NCBI GenBank assembly: GCA_022823085.1
Contig: JAJDXV010000046.1
Span: forward strand, 1-34,192
Direction: 5' to 3'
Origin: Candidatus Poribacteria bacterium
GTDB lineage: Bacteria > Poribacteria > WGA-4E > WGA-3G
Length of the DNA: 34,192 nucleotides
How positions within the stretch are numbered: the first letter of the stretch is position 1; every line of letters starts with the position of its first letter. Under the pieces are notes generated by a model, which ran no database searches, was not told the DNA's origin, and saw nothing but the letters and a program-made list of their open reading frames with translations. A program made the translations under genes and the position numbers. Below are positions 25,001 to 31,745 of the stretch, piece by piece.

Positions 25001-26437
25001 TTACAGGAGATCGTCAAGCGTGACTGACGCAGCGTTTCCAGTTTTCAACTGAATCCGGTATATCGGTTCGTTTCCGGTTAAACGGAGCAGGTAATCGTAG
25101 TGTGTTCGGTTGGCGTATTCCTGCTGTTCCTGTAGATCGCGTTCCATCAGATCGACTTCCACGTTTTTTCCGTTTCGCCGTAGGTTCTCAGCGAGTCGGT
25201 ACGCCTCCGAAATCTGTTCAGATGTATCGACTGCGATGAAATAGTCCTTTTTGCCGTTGCCGGTTGCTTTTCCCGTGTCAATGTAGGCATCTACAAGTGC
25301 GTCGAATTGGAATGCGAATCCTGCGCCGGGTGTCGGCGGGCCTCCGAAGGCGTCGATGAGTCCATCGTATCTCCCACCGCCACAGAGCGGTAAACGTTTT
25401 TCCGTTAATTCAACCTGAAAAACCGTGCCGGTATAGAAATCGAACCCGCGTGTAATACCGAGGTTGATTTCAAAGTCGGTAATATCGTAATTTTCCAAGC
25501 ATTCACAGAGCGAGAGCAGTTCTTGGCGCGCTGCCTGTGCGGTATTGCCGAGATGTGTTTCGCATGCTGCCATTACGGTGTCCTTATCCCCATAAATTTT
25601 TGAGACATCTATACAGCATTGCGCCATTTCTTGAGAGATGCCGAAGTAGCGGTGCCACCGTGCTTTATAAGTCTCCTCAGCGATTACTGGTAGTTTCTCT
25701 GTGTATGTAGCTGCCGTCCGTTCGGTCAATTCCTCAATATCGGAGGTATCAATTTTGTGGGTGCCTTGGTAGTCTGATCCTTGTGATCTGCGTAACATAT
25801 TGAGTGCGTCTCGGAGCGTTTCGATATCCCAGAGGTGGCTCTCAGCACGCAGGCGAGCGAGGTAATCGATATCCCATATAATTTCGCCGTGGTCTTTGGT
25901 ATCGAGTGCGGCCTGTTTGAAAATCTCTCGGAAAATCCCGGTATTACCGATGCGCAATTTCGTACCTGAGATACCGAGTTTTTCGAGGATTCGGGTCGGG
26001 ATGGCGATGATTTCAGCGTCTGCGTAAGCGGAAGCCGGTCCGACAAGTTCAACACCTGCTTGCCGGAATTCCCGCTTTACTTCGGCTCCGTCGGTAACCG
26101 GTTCCTGCCGTACACACTGTCCGATGTAGTAGAGTTTATACGGGTAAGGAAGGTCTTTTAATTTTCCATTTGCGATGAGTCGGCAGACAGGGGCGGTCAG
26201 TTCCGGTCTCAAGGCGTAGTCCACGCGATCTGAACCGACGAATGTGAACATCTTATGCCGGATCTCTTCACCGGATTGCGCCGATAAAAGTGCGAAGGAT
26301 TCAAAGAGTGGGGTCTGCACCTGTGCATATCCGTAAGTTTCAAAAGTTTCACGAACGACATTCTCGACGAAATTTCGTTGAACCATCTGAGCCGGTAGAA
26401 AGTCGTTCGTTCCAGTAGGTTTCTCAAACTTCTCCAT
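25001..26437 (-). CDS. hisZ: ATP phosphoribosyltransferase regulatory subunit (HisRS paralogue)
   Basis: Class II synthetase-like protein, 478 residues from ATG 26437. It has a HisRS catalytic fold: KPTGTNDFLPAQ at the N-terminus, motif 2 region with RQEP (110-113) and KREFRQAGVELVG (121-133), RGFDFYTG (330-337), GGGRYDGL (353-360), and a C-terminal anticodon-domain remnant. The REFRQAGVELVG form and the coupling to a short hisG favour HisZ, the allosteric partner of HisG-S, over a second synthetase; a true hisS is two genes downstream. An in-frame ATG at 26464 would add nine residues. Neither start has a well-placed ribosome site, and the shorter form matches family N-termini. It is the first gene after the attenuator. 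Confidence 0.87.
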   Translation of the reverse strand: MEKFEKPTGTNDFLPAQMVQRNFVENVVRETFETYGYAQVQTPLFESFALLSAQSGEEIRHKMFTFVGSDRVDYALRPELTAPVCRLIANGKLKDLPYPYKLYYIGQCVRQEPVTDGAEVKREFRQAGVELVGPASAYADAEIIAIPTRILEKLGISGTKLRIGNTGIFREIFKQAALDTKDHGEIIWDIDYLARLRAESHLWDIETLRDALNMLRRSQGSDYQGTHKIDTSDIEELTERTAATYTEKLPVIAEETYKARWHRYFGISQEMAQCCIDVSKIYGDKDTVMAACETHLGNTAQAARQELLSLCECLENYDITDFEINLGITRGFDFYTGTVFQVELTEKRLPLCGGGRYDGLIDAFGGPPTPGAGFAFQFDALVDAYIDTGKATGNGKKDYFIAVDTSEQISEAYRLAENLRRNGKNVEVDLMERDLQEQQEYANRTHYDYLLRLTGNEPIYRIQLKTGNAASVTLDDLL

Positions 26438-26606
26438 TTTTCGTTCATGTGCCCGAGAACACATGCTCCATCTATTGTTATTAGAAACTTCTGTTTCAAT
26501 TTTCGAGGTAAGGACTTATAAGTTTCCAATCCTGCCACAATCATAGCAGAAACCCATTTCTGACAACGCAGAAAAAAGGGGGCGGAAACCTTATCGTCAA
26601 AAAATC

Positions 26607-26688
26607 AAAAAAAAACCCAGTAAACGCTTACTCTTTTCTCGCGCATGCCGACAACATAGCACGGAGGAGAGCGGCTCGTTTACCAGGG
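26607..26688 (-). terminator. attenuator terminator of the his operon
   Basis: On the minus strand the arms CCC-T-GGTAAACG (26677-26688) and CGTTTACTGGG (26616-26626) form an 11-pair stem with one bulged T. The stem encloses further pairing (CTCT/AGAG, CGTGC/GCATG) and is followed by nine T (26607-26615). It lies between the His-rich leader peptide and hisZ, the position of an attenuator terminator. Confidence 0.8.
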
Positions 26689-26749
26689 TCCAAACAAGTT
26701 AAACTTGCTTCGTATCAAAGATATTTATTCACATTCCCTCATCCGCTCT
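26668..26749 (-). promoter_or_regulatory. candidate antiterminator pairing in the his leader
   Basis: AGAGCGG (26743-26749), just after the leader-peptide stop, is perfectly complementary to CCGCTCT (26668-26674) inside the terminator hairpin. Between them a 7-pair hairpin, AAGCAAG/CTTGTTT, could act as a pause or alternative structure. Pairing of the distal segments would compete with the terminator. This is inferred by eye, without energy calculation. Confidence 0.5.
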
Positions 26750-26751
26750 AC

Positions 26752-26805
26752 TCAAAAGTGGACCGAATGATGGTGATGGATGTTAAATGTAGTGATGGTA
26801 AGCAT
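26752..26805 (-). CDS. hisL: histidine-rich leader peptide of the his attenuator
   Basis: A 17-codon ORF, MLTITTFNIHHHHSVHF, read ATG (26803-26805) to TGA (26752-26754). Codons 10-13 are CAT CAC CAT CAT and codon 16 is CAC, so five of the last eight residues are histidine. It starts about 64 bases after the predicted transcription start of a consensus promoter. A terminator hairpin follows 63 bases after its stop, and hisZ-hisG-hisS lies beyond. This is the classical layout of E. coli hisL: ribosome stalling at His codons when charged tRNA-His is scarce prevents terminator formation. ACCGAA (26809-26814) can pair with TTCGGT (26762-26767) around the ORF. No strong ribosome site is seen before the ATG; it is the only in-frame start. 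Confidence 0.82.
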   Translation of the reverse strand: MLTITTFNIHHHHSVHF

Positions 26806-26875
26806 TTTTTCGGTGTCGTTTGCAAGCCAAAACTTGCGACTAAAAAGTTAGTGACTTTAATTTACACTTAATGAT

Positions 26876-26904
26876 ATTATACCGTATTGATCAGCAAATG
26901 TCAA
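26876..26904 (-). promoter_or_regulatory. consensus sigma-70 promoter of the his operon
   Basis: Minus-strand TTGACA (26899-26904) and TATAAT (26876-26881) are both perfect consensus with a 17-base spacer. Predicted transcription start is near 26869. The promoter reads into the His-rich leader peptide, terminator and hisZGS. A perfect promoter in front of an attenuator fits constitutive initiation with control by termination. Confidence 0.87.
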
Positions 26905-26931
26905 ATTTTTTTACAAGCGAACAATAATACT

Positions 26932-28566
26932 ATGAAAATTAATAAACCTATTTTTATCATTGCGATACTTGGTGTGCTCCTATCGGTCCTCCTATGCGGT
27001 ATCTATTTCGAGTTCTCCTACTTTGAACCGGACACCGTCTCTTATCTGTTCCAAGCGAAGTTGTTTGCAGAAGGCAAGCTCTCGTTTCCTGCACCACCAG
27101 AACAAGGTTTATCTTCTTCGCCCCATATCAACATTTTCAACGGCAAATGGTATTCAAAATACCCGTTCGGTAACGCCCTGATGTTGATGTTCGGTGTGTT
27201 TATCAACGCACCGTGGTTGATTCCCGCGCTTGCGACAGGGGGCGCCCTGCTGTTTCTCTACCTTTTTGTGAAGGAGATATACGGGCAGCTCCACAACGGC
27301 ATCGCGCTCCTTGCCGCTGTGATCGGTCTCATTTCACCGGCGACGCTCGGTATGGGATCGACGTGGTTCAGTGAACCGGTGAGTCGCTTCTATCTTTCAC
27401 TCTATCTGTTTACGCTTCTGAAGACCTTGAACTGCAAAAGCGACGCGCCGCTCCTTGCACGGATCGGCTACCCACTGCTCTCAGGATTTGCGTTGGGATA
27501 TGCGTTCAACACGCGTCCACTCTCGGCGGTCGTCTTCGGTGTCGTCGGAGGCGGGTTAACACTCTATCATCTTTTGACGCAACGGCAGCAGCTGCAAGCA
27601 CTATCCGCTACGTTGAAACGTTTCGGATTCTTCTTCATTCCTTTTGTTGTGATGCTCGGTGTGTGTATGGCGTGGAACGCACATTTCACTGAAGACCCGT
27701 TCATGTTCACGCACACGGTTGCACAGCCTTATGATAAGATCGGGTTCGGTCCTCGGACAGAGGGTTACGTACCTAATATTGAACAGGCAGGTATTTTCAC
27801 ACCCGCATGGGCAATCGAAAGGACGTGGCGGCACATTCTTCCGTGCATCAGTTTCAACGCGCTCGGTTGGGGGAGTTATCACCACAATTTGTTGAGAGAT
27901 GCTGAATTGTCATTGACATGGCTGATCGCTTTCGTGCCTTTAATCCTGCCGTGGTGTTTGGTGTTGGTTCCGTTCTTCCACCGAACACGCAATAGATACG
28001 ATGTATTCTGTCTCGCGCTACTTGTCTCGAATCTACTGCTTTACGCCTTTTTCTATTTTGAAGGTTCGACGTGGGGGTTCACACCGGTAAACGCTCGCTA
28101 CTACACCGAATCGACGTTTCTCGGTTTCATCCCGTTGTTTGCGCGCGGGATGTTTATCTGTTATGAGGGGTTCAGACTGCGTGAACGGCGCGGGCTTGCC
28201 ATTGCCGTCGGGGCCTGCCTTCTATTGCTCAGTGCTAACATTGTATGGAGTTATATCCGTATTGGGGAGAGGTATCAGAATTGGGGGCATGTCTACCAGA
28301 AGCTGCCACCGATGGTAGCGGAACAAAACATTCACAACGCCGTTATTTTCGTATCTCGACACCGAGGCGCGCCGATCGGTGATTATCCGTTTAAGAGTCT
28401 TGAAGAAGCGGACATTGTCTATTTTAAACTCGGTCCCGCGCCACGTTGGAAACTGACGAACAGCGATTGGGAGAGTGTATACGCACAGTATTTCACGGGC
28501 AGAAACGCGTATCTATATGTACCCGGTGAGAACAACCTAACCCTTTTATACGATAAAACTAAATAA
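26932..28566 (+). CDS. GT-C membrane glycosyltransferase (ArnT/PMT-like)
   Basis: A 544-residue polytopic membrane protein, about ten or more spans. After the first span comes an acidic loop, FEPDTVSYLFQAKLFAEGKL, matching the catalytic-Asp loop of polyprenyl-phosphate-sugar-dependent GT-C enzymes. A YSKYPFGNAL segment follows in the next loop. The C-terminal 100 residues form a non-membrane domain. An in-frame TTG at 26887 would extend it but would overlap the -10 region of the divergent his promoter; ATG 26932 is preferred. It is unrelated at sequence level, by eye, to the transferase at 16947 beyond topology. A cut restriction-gene stub on the other strand ends 8 bases after its stop. Acceptor unknown. 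Confidence 0.75.
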   Translation: MKINKPIFIIAILGVLLSVLLCGIYFEFSYFEPDTVSYLFQAKLFAEGKLSFPAPPEQGLSSSPHINIFNGKWYSKYPFGNALMLMFGVFINAPWLIPALATGGALLFLYLFVKEIYGQLHNGIALLAAVIGLISPATLGMGSTWFSEPVSRFYLSLYLFTLLKTLNCKSDAPLLARIGYPLLSGFALGYAFNTRPLSAVVFGVVGGGLTLYHLLTQRQQLQALSATLKRFGFFFIPFVVMLGVCMAWNAHFTEDPFMFTHTVAQPYDKIGFGPRTEGYVPNIEQAGIFTPAWAIERTWRHILPCISFNALGWGSYHHNLLRDAELSLTWLIAFVPLILPWCLVLVPFFHRTRNRYDVFCLALLVSNLLLYAFFYFEGSTWGFTPVNARYYTESTFLGFIPLFARGMFICYEGFRLRERRGLAIAVGACLLLLSANIVWSYIRIGERYQNWGHVYQKLPPMVAEQNIHNAVIFVSRHRGAPIGDYPFKSLEEADIVYFKLGPAPRWKLTNSDWESVYAQYFTGRNAYLYVPGENNLTLLYDKTK

Positions 28567-28573
28567 TTTAACG

Positions 28574-28675
28574 TTACGCCCTAAAAACTTGCCACCCTCG
28601 TTTATGCAGTTCCATCGCTAAGCGCATCTCACCATAAAGACCAATTACGTGTTTATCACTATCAGATCCACTCAT
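28574..28675 (-). pseudogene. N-terminal stub of a restriction-endonuclease-like gene
   Basis: A 33-residue ORF starts at an ATG inside the last codons of the DNA methyltransferase gene (14-base overlap) and stops at TAA 28574-28576. It contains GLYGEMRLAMELHKRGWQVF. The GxxGE...ELxxRGWxV pattern resembles the first helix of PD-(D/E)XK nucleases, where the Glu is a conserved active-site neighbour. The catalytic core that should follow is absent: the next bases are the end of the convergent glycosyltransferase gene. I read it as the surviving start of a translationally coupled restriction gene cut off by a rearrangement. A genuine 33-residue protein is less likely. Confidence 0.55.
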
Positions 28676-30017
28676 TTCCTAACTCCTTTGGATGCATACC
28701 GAGAACACTGGAGAACCTATTTAACACGGCATCTCGAAACATTGTCCGATTCAATTCTATTCCAATACTGTTCCGTTTTTGACGAAATGATTCTATTGTT
28801 GTGGTAAATGCCCCGGCAAAAGGATCAAGAACTGACTCACCTACACCGCTGAACACTTGAACTGCATATTCAGGAATTTCCTTAGGGAAAGGTGCTGTGT
28901 GTCCAAGTGTGTTTTCACCCTTACTGTTTATTTTAATCACTGGCGGAATCTTGACGACATCGCGCCGCCATATACGCAGCAAATCTTCATCAATGTGATT
29001 ATCGGTTTGTTGCAACCCAGTCATCAACTGAGTGCGGGCTGAAAAGCGTTTTCCGCGATTGCTCGCCGATCGCTCAAAACAGTCTAAATTCTTGCATTCC
29101 CAAGATTTAACACCTACCCCAGAGTAAGCGTTTCCATTGACTTTTAAACAACCACATACTGGACAGGGATAAAGCGTTTGGTCTAACCGGTGTTTGTAAA
29201 AAACAAAAATATGTTCATAACAGTTGATCGGATACTGATACAATGGATACGGTCTGTTTCCGTTTTTATGCCGTTGGGTCTGAACTTCCCCTTTATCCCA
29301 GATGAAGTCGTCCACAAATTGGAAACCGTGATCTTCAAATATCTGAGTAAAATATGCCCCTAAAGGTATTCGGCGTTTTCCCCAAGACGATTTGGTATGC
29401 CTGTTGTCGTTGTCAAATATGTCCCCGACATTGAAAACGAAAGGGCGATGATTATCCAAGACCCGATAGCATTCCTTGATAATAGAGGACATTTCATTCA
29501 AATAGTCATCCAGGGTTGCCCATTGGGAATAATCTCTCGCATTATAATATGGCGGAGAGGTGACCATTAGTTGAACACTTTCACTATCCATACGCCGCAA
29601 AAAATCCAGACAGTTGCCCCACAATGCTTTCGGAATGTGGGGTTCAGAAAAAATGGATTGATTCAGCTCTGAATCCGCACCGGTGTACTGTTTTTGATGT
29701 TCTCTCTTTACGAAATTGTAGTAGGCTTTGACAAACTGCTCTATAGTCGAACTCCGATTGCCTCGAATATCACGAAAGCAATTCGTCCTAAATTCGTTCA
29801 AAAGTTCTTCATTGAACACGCGCTTTAGATATTTATCACTCACCTCAAATATCTTATGCAGGTACGGATCTGGAACACCGGTCGCGCTCGATTTTTCATC
29901 CTCCGTAGGCGAGGGCTCGGTCGCGCGTGATTCGTTATTTTTCGCATTCAACCATAAATAATACTGCTCTGGATGCTTCAGCTTCATTTCCGTCTCGGTT
30001 AATCGTTCCTGTTCCAT
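28662..30017 (-). CDS. beta-class DNA methyltransferase (N4-cytosine type) with zinc ribbon
   Basis: 451 residues from ATG 30017 (a TTG at 30035 would add six). Catalytic motif IV TSPPYY (153-158) comes before the SAM motif I (DPFAGAFTTT, from 398), the order of beta-class enzymes; SPPY favours N4-cytosine methylation. Motif I is odd: the usual FAGSGTT is FAGAFTT. A four-cysteine insert (Cys285, Cys288, Cys308, Cys313; CPVCG...CKNLDC) looks like a zinc ribbon within the target-recognition part. The first 120 residues are helical and unassigned. Its 3' end overlaps a stub of a probable restriction nuclease, so it may be the surviving half of a type II restriction-modification system and now act as an orphan methylase. 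Confidence 0.85.
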   Translation of the reverse strand: MEQERLTETEMKLKHPEQYYLWLNAKNNESRATEPSPTEDEKSSATGVPDPYLHKIFEVSDKYLKRVFNEELLNEFRTNCFRDIRGNRSSTIEQFVKAYYNFVKREHQKQYTGADSELNQSIFSEPHIPKALWGNCLDFLRRMDSESVQLMVTSPPYYNARDYSQWATLDDYLNEMSSIIKECYRVLDNHRPFVFNVGDIFDNDNRHTKSSWGKRRIPLGAYFTQIFEDHGFQFVDDFIWDKGEVQTQRHKNGNRPYPLYQYPINCYEHIFVFYKHRLDQTLYPCPVCGCLKVNGNAYSGVGVKSWECKNLDCFERSASNRGKRFSARTQLMTGLQQTDNHIDEDLLRIWRRDVVKIPPVIKINSKGENTLGHTAPFPKEIPEYAVQVFSGVGESVLDPFAGAFTTTIESFRQKRNSIGIELNRTMFRDAVLNRFSSVLGMHPKELGNEWI

Positions 30018-30128
30018 AATAATAATCCTATTCAAATGCGTTTGAGTATAATTCTAAACTTATAGCAAGCATTTTTCAAGTTTTTCTCAAATTAACGCAA
30101 TAACTTGCCGCATTCCAAAATCTCCTCT

Positions 30129-30902
30129 CTACGCTTGTATCATTGCTCGGAATTTTTTAGTGAACTCGCAGCTGCGCGCGATACTCGCCACATCTTCCAT
30201 TTTGTATTGAACGACCAACGGACCGGAAAAATCGATCTCCTTCAAACCTTGTGCAAACGTCTCAAAATCGAAAACGCCTCCACCCGGTTCACCGCGGTTG
30301 CTTCCAGATACATGGACATCCCCCAAACACGTCTTCATCGCGTGTACCGCTGCGTGCGGTTCCGCACCGTCGTTGAAGAGATGGTACGTATCGCACGTCA
30401 AATAGACCGGCAACCCTGTGTCCTCAATAAAGGCGACCCCTTCACGGTAGTTATCGAGTGGACATCCCTTTTCAAACTCAAGTGCGATTTTCATGCCGTT
30501 TTCACGGCACGGGTCTATCATCTGTGATAAATTATCGGCAAGGGCATCTAAAGATTCTTGTCTTGATGCACCCTCCGATGGGTTCACCCACACGCCGATG
30601 ACCTCAGCATCGAATCGACGAGCAACTTCAAGCACAATTTCAAAGTGTTGTAATGCCTCGGTTTTTTGGGCAGGCGTTGTCAGGATATGGTTGCCGAAAC
30701 CAATTGTCGGCGCTACGAGTCCATGTTTCTCAGCGAGGTTCACAGCATCATCAATTTCTGCTGTTGAGAGCTCACCGAGTAAACCGGAATGGACAGGGAT
30801 ATTGATACCTTCGTAGCCTGCATCGGCGACGAGATCAAAAATCTCGGCACGTGTGAATCGACCTAATGTGCCAGCGTAAGGGTCGTAACAAACAGTTAGC
30901 AT
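30129..30902 (-). CDS. sugar phosphate isomerase/epimerase (xylose-isomerase-like TIM barrel)
   Basis: 257 residues with the AP-endonuclease-2/xylose-isomerase-like TIM barrel. Expected metal ligands are visible as Glu142 (KIALEFE), Asp171 and His174 (TCDTYH), His197 (DVHVSGSNRGEPG) and a late Glu (Glu236). SNRGEPGxG is the substrate-side arginine loop of the family. It probably isomerises or epimerises a sugar or sugar acid; the exact substrate is unknown. Its first 7 bases overlap the end of the small gene upstream, so it is translated from the same message as the zeta-like pair and probably the sulfatase maturase. ATG is retained as start although the overlap leaves little room for a ribosome site. 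Confidence 0.86.
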   Translation of the reverse strand: MLTVCYDPYAGTLGRFTRAEIFDLVADAGYEGINIPVHSGLLGELSTAEIDDAVNLAEKHGLVAPTIGFGNHILTTPAQKTEALQHFEIVLEVARRFDAEVIGVWVNPSEGASRQESLDALADNLSQMIDPCRENGMKIALEFEKGCPLDNYREGVAFIEDTGLPVYLTCDTYHLFNDGAEPHAAVHAMKTCLGDVHVSGSNRGEPGGGVFDFETFAQGLKEIDFSGPLVVQYKMEDVASIARSCEFTKKFRAMIQA

Positions 30903-31123
30903 TTTTCCTCGCTTGAATCTGTCTCTTTTGATAATGGATACGGATCTTCTTTCGTCAGTTCGCCATTAGGGAGTTCATAATAGAGATGTCCATTGATGTC
31001 ATACACATTTGGAATCCCTTTTTTTCGGTTTTCTTCTTGCGCTCTTTTGACTGCGCGATTGCCGATTCGTAGCATCTCACGTGCCCACTCGTGGGTTTCA
31101 AGGCTTAATTTGTCGTTACGCAT
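30896..31123 (-). CDS. small partner protein of the zeta-like kinase
   Basis: 75 residues, mostly charged: an N-terminal helix (LETHEWAREMLRIGNRAVKR) followed by a short beta-rich part with IPNVYDINGHLYYELPNGEL. Genes of this kind regularly sit beside zeta-toxin-like P-loop proteins in bacterial genomes, as far as I recall. It starts inside the stop codon of that gene (TAATG overlap) and overlaps the following isomerase gene by 7 bases. Antitoxin or modulator is a plausible role from position, but canonical epsilon antitoxin similarity is not seen. Confidence 0.7.
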   Translation of the reverse strand: MRNDKLSLETHEWAREMLRIGNRAVKRAQEENRKKGIPNVYDINGHLYYELPNGELTKEDPYPLSKETDSSEEKC

Positions 31124-31710
31124 TATACGCCTCCATTGGGAATGTCTTGCATGAATATTTCAAAGAAAACTTCATTCATCACCTTAACTTCGTTGCCTTC
31201 ACCAGAAGCGACTTCCTGAAAGTGTTCCACAGAGTTGTAGAACAGACTCCATCGATCCACCAACTCTCTATACGTATACCAAAAGTTATGCTTGCTCCGA
31301 TAAAAGCGACGGATGACATCTTCTGTGGGGACATGGTGTCCACCTGCCTGCACACGATTTCGCACACGGGCAACGCTTGTTTCAGGAGACTTGAGGAATA
31401 TAAAGACGATAGCAACCGTGTAACCCGCGCTTTTCAATCGATCAATGATCCGCGCAAACCCTTTCCCCGAAAGCGTCACCTCCACAATAAAGTCTGTCCC
31501 CGCTTTAATGAGCTCATGGATCTCTTTTATAAAGCGGCGTCCTGCTTGAATTTTGACGCTGTCCATTTCCTCCGGTCTTGAGACCAATCTTTCGGCAATC
31601 GCATCGGCACTGATATATACGGAGCTCTCTGAATCGCGGAGGTATTCGGACACAAAAGTCGTTTTGCCCGATCCGTTTGGACCGGCAATAACCATCACAT
31701 TTTTTGACAA
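31123..31710 (-). CDS. zeta-toxin-like P-loop kinase
   Basis: 195 residues. Walker A is G10PNGSGKT17. SADAIAERL (34-42) and VEVTLSG with Glu77 follow, corresponding to the DxxR/FETxLSG segment of zeta toxins. A distal RVRNRVQAGGHHVPTEDVIR (115-134) matches the R-x-GGHxVPxxxI signature of UDP-N-acetylglucosamine-kinase-like zeta proteins. Canonical zeta enzymes phosphorylate UDP-GlcNAc and poison wall synthesis; chromosomal relatives may be benign kinases. It is coupled by TAATG to a 75-residue gene and preceded by the sulfatase maturase gene with a 35-base gap. Ribosome site weak. Confidence 0.85.
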   Translation of the reverse strand: MSKNVMVIAGPNGSGKTTFVSEYLRDSESSVYISADAIAERLVSRPEEMDSVKIQAGRRFIKEIHELIKAGTDFIVEVTLSGKGFARIIDRLKSAGYTVAIVFIFLKSPETSVARVRNRVQAGGHHVPTEDVIRRFYRSKHNFWYTYRELVDRWSLFYNSVEHFQEVASGEGNEVKVMNEVFFEIFMQDIPNGGV

Positions 31711-31745
31711 AGTTTTGCCTCTCTAACTTAACGCATAGGACTGGC

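Noticed and set aside
26540..26566. Second minus-strand promoter-like pair TTGTCA/TATGAT between the attenuator and hisZ
   Set aside because: Spacer is only 15 bases; the consensus promoter at 26876-26904 explains the operon better. An internal promoter cannot be excluded.
26616..26688. Plus-strand terminator before the GT-C gene
   Set aside because: The homopolymer is A on the plus strand, upstream of the hairpin; the terminator works only on the minus strand.
26607..26869. Structured RNA read as SRP RNA, tmRNA or 6S RNA
   Set aside because: No GGAAG tetraloop or AGCA of SRP RNA, no tRNA-like ends of tmRNA, no 6S-like long bulged rod; the His-codon ORF and position before hisZ explain the structure.
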